Part shown: positions 46,494 to 57,406 of the stretch, piece by piece | How the letters are laid out: every line of letters starts with the position of its first letter | How positions within the stretch are numbered: the first letter of the stretch is position 1 | Assembly (NCBI GenBank): GCA_012064415.1 | Contig: SSNU01000038.1 | Location: 1 to 64,000, forward strand | Reading direction: 5' to 3' | Origin: Gyrodactylus bullatarudis | Taxonomy: Eukaryota; Platyhelminthes; Monogenea; Gyrodactylidea; Gyrodactylidae | Length of the DNA stretch: 64,000 nt | Made by a program: the position numbers and the translations under genes | Notes under the pieces: generated by a model | Seen by the model: the letters and a program-made list of their open reading frames with translations, nothing else | Told to the model about the DNA's origin: nothing | The model's database searches: none

Positions 46494-47400
46494 AAAGAAT
46501 GGAAATAAAATTAGAAACACTTTTGAATGTTTTATTTACACAGTTATGTCGTAATTTCTGTCAATTGTTAGCAAATCTAATTTATAATTATGTGAATGAT
46601 TAAAAGTGAAAGACCACTCATTTGTTTATTTTATTTGGGATACTTGATTTAGGTATTTTTTAAACAGGAAATCCCTTGTAGGGATAGTCTTTATTATCTC
46701 TAATTCGATGTGGATAAGTCACACATCTTGTTTAAGAGACTAGAATCAGCGTTTATCTAATTTTTAACCTTGCAAGGAAACAATCCAAACATGTAAGGCA
46801 GGCATGGACTTTGCTTGGTTCGATTCTGAGTTTCAATAAAAACGAAATCCATTCATTTTTGAATTTTTTCTTCACTAGAGTACTGGTCTACTTTTATAAA
46901 ATTTTTTCAACTCGCAGAAGTGTGTTTAATTCTCATAGATAAACTTGAATCTATATTCCAAAATGCTCAAATATTCGTGGATTCAGCGTCAGATCGAAAT
47001 GATAAAAAAATCTGTATTCCTAAAATGGGATCGTGCTCAGACTTATAGATTAAATTATTTCAAGTTTAGATTCATCATATGATAAGTTAATTATTGAATT
47101 TGGTTGTTTATTTTTGAAGAATCCTCACTTATACTATAGAAGTTCTGTGTATATAGAACAGTTTGATATTCTCACAAAGGCTTAAAAAATGTTCCCAAGG
47201 CAAAGTTTTATAGAGAGTTTTAGTAATCTTGGAATATTTTAGATAAATCTAATTCAATATACCATAATTAATTAGGCTTCTTGAAAAATTTCAGTTTTAC
47301 ATCAATAGACTTACATCAGAAAGCATGAAATTATCTTCTTGTCTTGAAGGGTTTTCAATCTGAAAGTAAAATTAATCTTTAAATTCATCTTCCTCTTTAA

Positions 47401-49041
47401 CCCTTTCGGTGCCGATGGACATATATGTCCATCTATTTTAAACCTACATAATTTCGTTATTTTTCAATTTTTTACAAAGATTTTTTTTTCACTTAATTAT
47501 GAACTTTTTAACATTCTAATGATGTGTTTTTTTAACTATGTTCCATTTTTTTCTATTTCAAAATTGAAGATTTATTTAGAGAATTTTTTTTGATTTATTG
47601 AAAATTTTTTTTATAAGTTTTCCATGGGAAAAACAATGTTTTTCATTTTATAATTTAGGTGACCAATAGAATTCAACCTTGACTTTATGATGAAGCTTTA
47701 TTGGATTACGTAACTCGATGGTAGAAAGAGTTATTAACGTTCAAACTACAGGACATATATGTCCAAACGGCACTTAAAGGTATGGATAGTGAAGCAACAT
47801 ATAAAGAATCAAGAAAGGGAGATTTTTGGCAAGTTGTCTTAATTCCAGATGCTGAAAACTCTGATGAAGAATTAGAAGAGATTGAAGACCAAATTGATTA
47901 TTTATGCTCGGCTCTTCCCTTATTCAATGAAACTCCTCTACAGGAAACGGTCCAAACTGTACCGATTATCCAAAACATGAGAGATACAAGATTACATCCA
48001 AAAGTCAACATTACTTTCTCCCCAGATTAGATCAAACCGTTTGGGTCTTACTGGAAAATCTTTATTACAAGATAAAGATCTCAAGAAAAAAGGCAGAGGC
48101 AGCTACGATTTACTCTATTCGGAGTCTGAAAAACTTTACTTTCTAAGATGGTTTGACAACAAAGCTGTAACTTTCACTTCAACTTTTGCTGGTGCTGAGC
48201 CCATTTCAAATATTAAACGCTGGTGCTCCAAAAGCAGTAAAAGAATAGATGTACCCTATCCCGAAATCGTATCAGTTTATAACAAGTCAATGGGTGGTGT
48301 TGATCTATTCGATTCTTTCATGTCTAGATACCAGCCAAACCACAGAGCAAAAAATTGGTAAGACTTTTTTTATTAACAATTATTATTTTAGGTACTTTGC
48401 TATATTCCAATGGGTTCTATTTGCATCAATCGTTAACTCTTGGCTGCTTTACAAAAGAAATAATGACAAGGAAGACTGTCTTGATTTACTGAACTTCCAA
48501 CTAAATTTATCAGATGATTTAATCAAACAAGGCTTCGCAGAAATGAAGAAGTTTAAAATTCCCGTATCTGAAGAAGAAGGATGTACCACTCGCTCAAGAA
48601 AAAGTCTTAGGAAAAGTAATGAATCAATGCTTCAATTGTCCTGTGAGTCAGTTGCTTCTATGAAACATCTCCCAGCCAGAGTTGAGAATCCCAATTCACG
48701 CAAAGGCTGTTCAATCTGCAAAAGAAAGATATCTACCTATTGTATAACTTGTAACATGTTTTATTGTATTTCAAATGAAGAAAGCTGCTTTGTAATAGCT
48801 CACTCTTGAATAAATGCTGTTTATTCTGTATATTTTTGTTGATTTCATATAAAAATTAAACAGTTAAAAATTGTTACCCTTAAGGGCCGTTTGGACATAT
48901 ATGTCCATAAAAATATCTAGTGGAAGAAGTTGGAATTCAAAAATTTCGTTTTTCTAAATTTTATCAAAAAAAAAATTTTAAGAAACATGCAAAAAGAATT
49001 AGAAAGCTATCTTTATTGGTTTTCAAACGGCATCGAAAGGG
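47401..49041 (+). mobile_element. Complete non-autonomous piggyBac element
   Basis: TTAA at 47397-47400 and 49042-49045 flank terminal inverted repeats CCCTTTCGGTGCCG and CGGCATCGAAAGGG (13 of 14 complementary). Sub-terminal palindromes GGACATATATGTCC lie near both ends (about 47418 and 48893). The 1,641-bp element holds a deleted transposase gene. Such precise ends show a genuine cut-and-paste insertion in an AHI1 intron. Confidence 0.9.
47782..48809 (+). pseudogene. piggyBac transposase, internally deleted, with 34-nt intron
   Basis: The N-terminal frame (47782-48030) is acidic and stops. The C-terminal frame resumes at about 48036 with the end of the catalytic domain, including KSMGGVDLFD, which holds the third catalytic Asp. 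The stretch with the first two Asp residues is missing, so the protein cannot catalyse transposition. A 34-nt intron (48358-48391, GTAAGA...TTTTAG) splits the Trp codon of NHRAKNW and must be removed to reach YFAIFQWV. The C-terminal Cys-rich domain (CSICKRK...CITCNMFYC) ends at 48809. This copy probably moved by borrowed transposase. Confidence 0.85.
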
Positions 49042-49045
49042 TTAA

Positions 49046-50410
49046 GGAATCTACACTGTAGATAAATTCTAATTGACAATGTGAAAATTATTTATATATG
49101 GACCTTAAGATTAGCAGTGCACGTAATACGTTCATAGTAGCCTGATTGTAAAATTACAATGTAAGTCCCATTCAAAAGATGAATGCTTAGTATGTGATTG
49201 CTGAATTGGATGTCGTTAATTAACAATACTATACTTGTAAATAGTTCAAGGATACAGCAGTCAGGCAGTGATCTTCTATTAGTGTTCATACACGAGAATA
49301 AATATTATTTACATAGATCATGTCTCCTCTTCCTAGACCAGATAGACTGAGTTATTTGAAGGATACGATACCGCAATTTGGATCATAATTAGACAAGGAT
49401 ATAAAATATGCTACACTTGAATATAGAAATGTCTCCATTATCGTGTGAAATTTTAATTTCTAGATTTTCCAAGATCTCTGGATGATGAAAAACTCTGTCA
49501 AAATTTTAATGAGAAAATCTTTATCCGTCAAGCTCTCCGTGCAAAGGTCTATGTAAAAGTCATAATTTTTCATAATTCTTAAAAAGTAAATCTTTGACAA
49601 GAAATAATTTTGCTAAATGAACACTACCAGTGCATTTATGATCTCGGTTGATTAAAGCTTCTAAATTATATCATGCAAGGTGTTATCGATAATCTTAAGA
49701 CTCACGTTAAATTTTAAATTCTGTATCAATTCGAATTAATGAAAATTCATACATACTGTACGACCTGAGACTAAATTATTAGTTATAATTATACAAACTA
49801 CTAATAAGTAACAACAGTCAGAACTTATAAATTTAATTTATATAATCTAAGAAAATCTACTCCTAATAAGTAGTTACTGCATTTGGATAGCTAAATATAT
49901 TTTAAGGCTTATCTTAACGTCGTCATATTGTTTCTGCAATCAGATTAAATTTATCAAGATGTGGAGCAGTTTTCTACTGTACTTATATGAAAGTGAACAC
50001 ATAAAAATAGATTTAAAATTTGTCTAGGTCACAGGAGAATACTTTCTTCATTACAATCAAATGAGCTAACTCTCGAAAAGTGAATTTGTTAAAGGTTAAA
50101 CTCACTAGTTTCCTCTCCAACTGTTCCATGAGTGAGTTGAGTTTATTTGTCTTTGAACGAATGTCATTTGAATATTTTTCATGTGACGTTGACTTTACAT
50201 TAACTAAGGAATCAGTTGAACTAGATAGTGAAAAGAATCTCTTGTATAAACATTCATGGATAGTTGTTATTGAAGCTTTAGTTAATCAATCTATTGAGAC
50301 TAGTTCAAAAAGATGAATTTAATTGTATTTTACTAAGCAGCTCTTCATAGAACTGTTTGTATTATACTGATTAACGATTAGTCTTTTGGCGAGGATCATG
50401 TCCTCAAAAC
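49046..50410. other. AHI1 intron sequence, nothing recognised
   Basis: AT-rich sequence between the piggyBac element and a MITE end near 50418. Short open frames lack support. Confidence 0.4.
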
Positions 50411-50959
50411 AGGGTTAGCTGATATGAAGATGAGAATTTACCATTTTTACAAAATATCTCAACATTTTCTTCCAGATGGTCAAGAACACGATTATTTTAT
50501 GAGGGGTTAATTCCAAAATAATGACCCCAATGAATGTAACTTAGTCATATTTACTGACAGAGATTTAAATTTTGCTGAATCATTGAATGCAAGTCGATTG
50601 AAAATAAGAGAAAAACATCCATTCAATATCCCAATTTCGTATATGAATTTATTGTAAGATAAATTCTTAGAACGGCTCAACTTCTATTCAAAGATTGCAA
50701 GTGAACTTACCCCTTAAATAGAATCTTTAATGGAAAAAATTTAGCGAATCTAGGTTCTTACATATTTTCGCAACCCCTAAAGAAGATCCATTTTATGTTT
50801 CTCAAGTTCAAATTGTGAAATAAGAAGAGTTGTTAATTTCAACAAGCTCCAATGTTCTTGTAGTCTTGCAAAAATTAATAGATGTCCCTGTAAAAATCTG
50901 TGTGCTGTGTCTAATAAGTTAGAAGTTTCTCGAGAAAATTTTGTCCCAAATGAATAAAA

Positions 50960-51435
50960 AGTAATGCAGTAGCCCAGTTACAATTACAGAATTTGAAAAA
51001 TGTGAAACCAACGGGAAGTCAACAACAGTTGATAATCAGATTAAAAGCCAACCTGTAATTAGCGAGGTGAGAAATGGAAAGACACGCCCAACAACGAGGA
51101 GAAAACGGAACAGACATAGCGGGCAACTGCAAATTACAACTTTCATCAAAAAGCAAAAGCAATTATCAAATTGAAAGAAAAATCAATTTGCAGTGAAACA
51201 ACCTCCCACCCTCATTCCTCCCGAGCAGTCAATCAACCGATATTGACCAATGGAAGTGCAAAAATTTATGCATTGTAATAGTATTTATATCGTAACCAGG
51301 GTAGAGTCTAATGAGACCCGGCGAAATATAACGTTTATCACTAGAATATACGTCTGTCTTCTCCTACCTTCCTCATGAGTTCAGAAACCGATAACAGTAA
51401 TATTCTTGATGAAGTTCGACAATATTATTGTAAAA
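50960..51435. mobile_element. Second copy of the 311-882 DNA element family
   Basis: Interior and right end match 470-887: CAACTGCAAATTACAACTTT, the GAGACCCGGCGAAATA block and the right arm AACGTTTATCACTAGAATAT followed by CCTCATGAGTTCAG. The left arm is lost or too diverged. Confidence 0.65.
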
Positions 51436-51827
51436 AAAGTAATCTCCTTGAAAGCTCCTTTACTCTGTGACGTCGAATATCTGACGAAGTCGGAACTTGA
51501 AGGTTACAGAATAAATAAAAAACGTGGAATACAATGTAAAAGCCGTAAAAAAATCAATAGCTTAAAAAGAGTATATATTGTTAAATAAAATTAAAAAGAA
51601 TATCATGTAGAACGAATTTTCTTTTGGAAATTTTTGGGGACATTCAAATATTTCCTTTCTGGTGTTTTTCTGGAATTAACTCCTATCTCTTATAGTTTTG
51701 AAGATTGTTTTTGTAACTCATTTTAGAACCATGAAATAAAATTAGTATATTTCGAATGGTAACTCTAGTGAATAATACGGAATTCACAGTCGGAATCAGC
51801 TCGATTATCTTGATTATAGTTACATAA

Positions 51828-52140
51828 AGTTGGTTGATATGAAGTTGAGAGTCTATGATCTCAATATTTTCATCAAAAAATGAAGATTTATAGGAATCCA
51901 GACCATTTCGCCTTTTGAAGAAAAGAAAATTTGGAAAAGAAATTATTTTTAAGAGAAATAAGGATTTTGATTTGGTGCCATATGAACTTTTTTATTGATT
52001 AGATAGTCGAGGTGATCAAAAGATCCGTATTTGAAAAATGATCTTTTTTTTTCTTAAAAATAAATATTTCCTTCATTTTCTAAAAGTGGGCAAATTGATC
52101 TGGATTCCTAAAAAGTCTTGACAAAAAATTGAGAATTTTG
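51828..52140. mobile_element. MITE, dominant family, diverged
   Basis: The left end reads AAAGTTGGTTGATATGAAGT and GAGTCTATGATC. The inner right arm includes AAAAGTGGGCAAATTGATCT. The inverted layout matches 42617-42905 with many differences. Confidence 0.55.
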
Positions 52141-52730
52141 TTTTCAATCTAATTTTCCGATGGGACAATACTGATGTGGTACATGAACAGTTTACTAGAG
52201 ATTAGAGTACAGCACAATTTTTAAAACTATCAAAATTACGATTCTCGAACAGATTTCAGTATTAAGCAAATACAAAGGATTCTAAGTATGTTAAAATCTA
52301 TTCTCAGAATTATCTGAGAACAAAGGTAGAAATCTAGGACAAAGTCGAGGGGGTTAGTCCTTGAACATGGGGTGAAATAATATTAATTTCAATTAAGGCA
52401 GGTACTGTACCCACTAAGCAATCCTGACGATCCAAAGTAAATTAATTATAAAGTATTCCTTCGGGTTTGGTGAGTGGGAAAAGGCACACCTGATATTTCA
52501 GAGGAAAAATAATATTTTTATCCTATCAACATACTTTGTAGTAGGTCTATTAGATATCTCAAACATTTTTTAAACTAAAAATTTCACATTTTTGAGATTT
52601 TTATACCAAACGGTAGCAAATTAAATTCTGATCAGAATGGTATACCTTATTTGTATAAACCATTATTGTAAAATTAGTAAAAGAATTTAAAAATTGGTGT
52701 TGCTCTAAATGTGAATAACGAGCATTGAGT

Positions 52731-53395
52731 TATAAAGGATAATTACAGGCTGTAGGGATTATAATTATCATTCCTAATTACAGTTCATTTTTTTTATATT
52801 TTTACATTGTATACTGAGAATAAGAAAAAATTCGATGCCGACATTCCTTTATTTAATTTTCAATCAGTTATTCATTACTCAGGTCTTTTTTATGATTTCT
52901 CGGCTAAAGTTCAGTTTAGGAACGCAGGTTTTTTACTGTATTTAACCCTGTAATTACTTACATGTGGCTTCGAGAATACATTATTAAGAGTTAAAATTGT
53001 TCAAAATAGAATCTTTATTTCAAATAAGCTCTTATTTCAGATACTTAATTTGTTTTTATCGACACATTTTTACAAATATTATTCATGGATATTAAAGATA
53101 TATTGCATCGTATATTATATGAATTTATTGCAGACTAAAAGTTAGGACTATTTATACCATTAATTTTTGACCTCTCTCTAATTTCCTAAGATGAAATACG
53201 CGAAACGATTAAAGGCCTTACAAAAATTTCAAATACATGAGATGCTTCAACCAGGTGAAAGCTTGAGAAATGTTTCAGCAAGTATGAATGTTTCGGTCAA
53301 CAAGTTCCAGAAACATTTTCTCCAATGAACTGTAATTAGCAATGATAATTATAATCCCTACATCCTGTAATTATCCTTTATAACTTAACTCAAAA
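52731..53395. mobile_element. Tc1/mariner-like MITE nested in the large insert
   Basis: Arms 52731-52790 and about 53326-53393 are inverted copies (TATAAAGGATAATTACAGGC against its near complement). Inside, at 53191-53326, a frame reads MKYAKRLKALQKFQIHEM then GESLRNVSASMNVSVNKF, which looks like the first helix-turn-helix of a transposase. No catalytic domain is present. Superfamily assignment is tentative. Confidence 0.6.
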
Positions 53396-53439
53396 TATGA
53401 CTTAGCTAACTGTTCGAATCTATCCTCAGAAAAATGTGT

Positions 53440-53520
53440 TATGGATCATATAAGATCAAAAATCGATTATTCTAAAACACTTTTATATCCTGATCTACAT
53501 TATTGAGATTTTACCAGAAT
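53440..53520 (+). pseudogene. LINE 3' end fragment
   Basis: Readable as HIRSKIDYSKTLLYPDLH with the following ATTTTACCAGAATGATTTCG, the shared tail of the window's LINE family. Confidence 0.6.
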
Positions 53521-53614
53521 GATTTCGAATTGAATTTTCAGACTTGTTATTCTAACACATTTTATTATCAAAAACGAACAAAAACAAAGATTGAATCTAT
53601 CTATTCTTTTTATT

Positions 53615-54408
53615 NNNNNNNNNNNNNNNNNNNNNNNNNNNNNNNNNNNNNNNNNNNNNNNNNNNNNNNNNNNNNNNNNNNNNNNNNNNNNNNNNNNNNN
53701 NNNNNNNNNNNNNNNNNNNNNNNNNNNNNNNNNNNNNNNNNNNNNNNNNNNNNNNNNNNNNNNNNNNNNNNNNNNNNNNNNNNNNNNNNNNNNNNNNNNN
53801 NNNNNNNNNNNNNNNNNNNNNNNNNNNNNNNNNNNNNNNNNNNNNNNNNNNNNNNNNNNNNNNNNNNNNNNNNNNNNNNNNNNNNNNNNNNNNNNNNNNN
53901 NNNNNNNNNNNNNNNNNNNNNNNNNNNNNNNNNNNNNNNNNNNNNNNNNNNNNNNNNNNNNNNNNNNNNNNNNNNNNNNNNNNNNNNNNNNNNNNNNNNN
54001 NNNNNNNNNNNNNNNNNNNNNNNNNNNNNNNNNNNNNNNNNNNNNNNNNNNNNNNNNNNNNNNNNNNNNNNNNNNNNNNNNNNNNNNNNNNNNNNNNNNN
54101 NNNNNNNNNNNNNNNNNNNNNNNNNNNNNNNNNNNNNNNNNNNNNNNNNNNNNNNNNNNNNNNNNNNNNNNNNNNNNNNNNNNNNNNNNNNNNNNNNNNN
54201 NNNNNNNNNNNNNNNNNNNNNNNNNNNNNNNNNNNNNNNNNNNNNNNNNNNNNNNNNNNNNNNNNNNNNNNNNNNNNNNNNNNNNNNNNNNNNNNNNNNN
54301 NNNNNNNNNNNNNNNNNNNNNNNNNNNNNNNNNNNNNNNNNNNNNNNNNNNNNNNNNNNNNNNNNNNNNNNNNNNNNNNNNNNNNNNNNNNNNNNNNNNN
54401 NNNNNNNN
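53615..54408. other. Assembly gap (run of N)
   Basis: 794 unknown bases just upstream of the piggyBac catalytic domain. The missing N-terminal half of that transposase (and its left end) presumably lies here; the gap length may be an estimate. Confidence 0.99.
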
Positions 54409-55447
54409 ACGTTTCGATGATAAAACTACGAGACTGGCGACCCATGATAGAGATAAGCTACAGCCAATACGTTTGGTCTTCAATAAATTTGTGAAAAACT
54501 GTCGCGAAGCATATCAACCTTCAGAGCAAATGACAGTTGATGAGCAGCTAGTGAGCTTCAGAGGACGTTGTCCTTTCAAGATGTACATTCCTTCAAAGCC
54601 AGGCAAATACGGCATCAAAATATTGGCTGCATGTGACGCGAAAAATTCCTATCTTTGTAATGCTGAAATTTATATTGGTAAAGAAGGTACGCAGCCTGAA
54701 AAGAACCAAGGACAAAGAGTAGTAAAACAGCTTATGGAGCCTTTCACAAGAGCTGGTAGAACTGTGACTTGTGACAATTTCTTTACCACCTATGACTTAG
54801 CAAAATATTTATCAATGAAGAAGACAGCTATTATTGGAACATGCCGTAAGAATCGAACCTTTCTACCACCTTCCTTCCAAGACACAAAAATTTCTGAAGG
54901 CCAAATTGAATATCTTTTCAGTGAAGAAATTCTTCTTCTCAAATACGGTCAAAAGAAAAATCGCCCTGTTGTTTTGTTGTCAACACTTCATCAAACTCAA
55001 GAAACTGTTGGATCTAAACCTGAAGTTATTGAATATTACAACAAAACTAAAGGAGGAGTCGATACATTGGACCAACTTGTGGGAAACTATTCATGTAGAA
55101 GGTCAACCCGACGTTGGCCCCTGACAATATTTGAAAATCTCATCGATGTAGCTGCTTACAATGCTTATGTACTGTACTGTTTGAAATGGCCCGAATTTTT
55201 ACAAACACAGAAGTATTCACGACGTAAATACTTGAAATTATTGAGTCAACAAATGATGCAGGTCAATAACGATCCTGAACCTGAAGAACCGCCCAGAAAA
55301 ATAGCCAAGATTGCACCAAATAAAAGAGACCGTTGCTATATCTGTACATGGGTGAAGGATAGAAAAACTAAAACAACGTGCTATAAATGTGAAAAAAACA
55401 TATGTAAAGAACATTCTAATGTTATATGTGATAATTGTCAATTATAA
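54409..55447 (+). CDS. piggyBac transposase, catalytic and C-terminal domains (N-terminus in gap)
   Basis: About 345 uninterrupted residues from the gap edge to the stop. All three catalytic Asp motifs are present: MTVDEQLVSF, VTCDNFFTTYDLA and TKGGVDTLDQL. The C-terminal Cys-rich zinc-binding domain follows (RCYICTW...CYKCEKNICKEH...CDNC). There is no frameshift or stop in the visible part, unlike the other copies, so it may be a recently active member. The N-terminal domain and left end lie in the assembly gap. It sits in an AHI1 intron, antisense to that gene. Confidence 0.9.
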
Positions 55448-55533
55448 TAAATATTTTGCTTATATTCTAACGACTGGGTCTAAATGACCCATGCTTATGA
55501 TACTTGTGAGTAATTTTATTTCCAATGCGAGGG
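55448..55533 (+). repeat. piggyBac right terminal sequence
   Basis: After the transposase stop, a palindrome GGGTCTAAATGACCC (55476-55490) precedes the terminus GCGAGGG, followed by TTAA at 55534-55537. Layout equals that of the 47401 copy but the sequence differs, so it is a separate piggyBac family. Confidence 0.75.
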
Positions 55534-56324
55534 TTAACCGAACCAAGATGTATTACTCATATCATTATTATTTTAAACTTCTACGCTTTTGTACAAATTT
55601 TATCTTTAATTTCTTTTTACTTTTTTCAATACAGATTTATTTCTAACAAAAAAAACTCAATGCTCGTTATTCACATTTAGAGCAACACCAATTTTTAAAT
55701 TCTTTTACTAATTTTACAATAATGGTTTATACAAATAAGGTATACCATTCTGATCAGAATTTAATTTGCTACCGTTTGGTATAAAATATGCAAAATATCC
55801 ACCTTCTTTTCCAGAAATGTTGGAGTATTTCTAAATACATTTTCAAACTTATGTTTAAATTCTGAAAATAGTTGTGTATTTGGCTAAACATCTTTAGATG
55901 AAAAGTGGCTCTCTAATAGAGATGGATCTCACAGTATCTTTTCAGTTATATTTTATCACTAATACTGCTAATCTTTTTTTTATAATCCATGTAACATTAT
56001 AGTTGATTTCAATTTTTCCCAAAATGCATTCGCTAATCACACACAGGAGTTCATGTTAATGTCGGAAATGTTTTTGACTTTCCAAATAATAATCTTCTTG
56101 TTCTTTCCAAGTCAAATCCATTAGCAATTGAGCTTATGTGTATCTTATTAAACTTATTTTCCTAGGATTTATTTTAAAATAAAAATAATCATTCTACAAT
56201 GTAGAATCTACATTATAACATTGGAATAAATAGAGCTAGCTGATATGAAGATAACGAAGATTCGAAATTTAACTGAATTTTACTAGGCAGGAACACAAAC
56301 ATTTTGTCTGTTACAAATATCTAA

Positions 56325-56765
56325 CCCTTTCGGCACGATGAAGAAAGTTTCAGGCTTGATTCTCTCACAGAATTACTAAAAATGTGAGGATAAAAAACAT
56401 TTACCAGGACAAAATTTTATGAAAATTTTTTCTTTCACATAATTTCATCAAGGTCTGATTTATATTGAAATTCCCATCTACTGGTGAGTAAATTAAAGTG
56501 TACCTTTGCCGATGAAGGAATTTATTTGAAAGTTAATTGTTTCGAAGACTCAATTAATTTCAATAGGATATCTTTTAAATTTCATTCGACTTTATTACAA
56601 AATAACCTAGATATTGAAGATCCAAGGTAAACATGGGATTGAAAATTGCCCCATTTTCACCAGACTCTTGATGGAACTGTCCATTGATTTCATGCATAAA
56701 AAATATACCTTGTTTTGGATTAACTACTTAGCTTCTACGGAAATCAATCTTATTGTGTCAATTTC
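56325..56765. mobile_element. piggyBac-like MITE, copy 2
   Basis: It starts CCCTTTCGGCACGATG, similar to the termini of the 47401 element, and matches 1380-1837 in inverted orientation over most of its length. A partial third copy may lie near 40280-40340 (GATTCTCGCACAGAATTACT). The flanking TTAA is not intact here (TCTAA). Confidence 0.6.
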
Positions 56766-57406
56766 ATAAGAGAGTCAAATAATATTCAGCTCATGGTGGC
56801 AGCTGTAGACGCGTTTCGTCCTTATTAGGAATTGTCAGCAGTTGTTACCCGGGTCTTCAACGCTTCTAACCACTAAGACAGAACGCCTTTCATCTCTTAT
56901 TACTCAACACTCCCATAATTTTGAGACCACCTACAAATAGAGGTTGTTTGATAGATGATCAAATTTGGCAGTGGAAACTCTTTCTTCCAAAATGGTGAGT
57001 TTCTCGGAATTTTGATCCCAAAGAACAATTTCCAATCACTTCAGCTCAAAGGTTGTAAAGGCGGGAATTCTGCTCATTTTCAGAATTCTATTGCCTAGTT
57101 TTTTTATATAGTTAGTTTATATAATTTCTGCATTTCACTTACATTTTGTTATTTTCTTCAATCGAGCTTCCCACTGAAAAATAAATAAAATTTATTCGAA
57201 ATAAAATAAATTTCTGAGATAAAACTTGGTTTCTTATCTACTCATTACTAGGGCCTCAAGAAACAGAACCATGAACCCAATTTTTATGACTGAAAAATCT
57301 TTTTTTAGATTCTAAAGATTTGAAAAGAAGGACCTAGACAAAAGCAGAACTCTTGAGATTTTTTGAGGCCCTACTCTATTTAATAATTGTAGAATGAAAT
57401 TCTCAC

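Larger units (their letters stand above)
52601..55783. mobile_element. Insert bounded by 131-bp perfect inverted repeats
   Basis: Bases 52601-52731 are an exact reverse complement of 55654-55783 as far as I can read. Between them lie a smaller inverted-repeat element (52731-53395), a LINE 3' fragment, an assembly gap and a piggyBac transposase with its right end. The arms themselves match no element end I know. They may be the ends of a larger DNA transposon that later took in the other elements. Confidence 0.75.

Noticed and set aside
46812..46825. GGTTCGATTCT, a good polymerase III B box
   Set aside because: No A box or tRNA-like cloverleaf at the proper distance upstream.
53500..54483. 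Long open frames on both strands across 53500-54483
   Set aside because: They consist almost wholly of N bases from the assembly gap; only the frame continuing from 54409 has real coding support.
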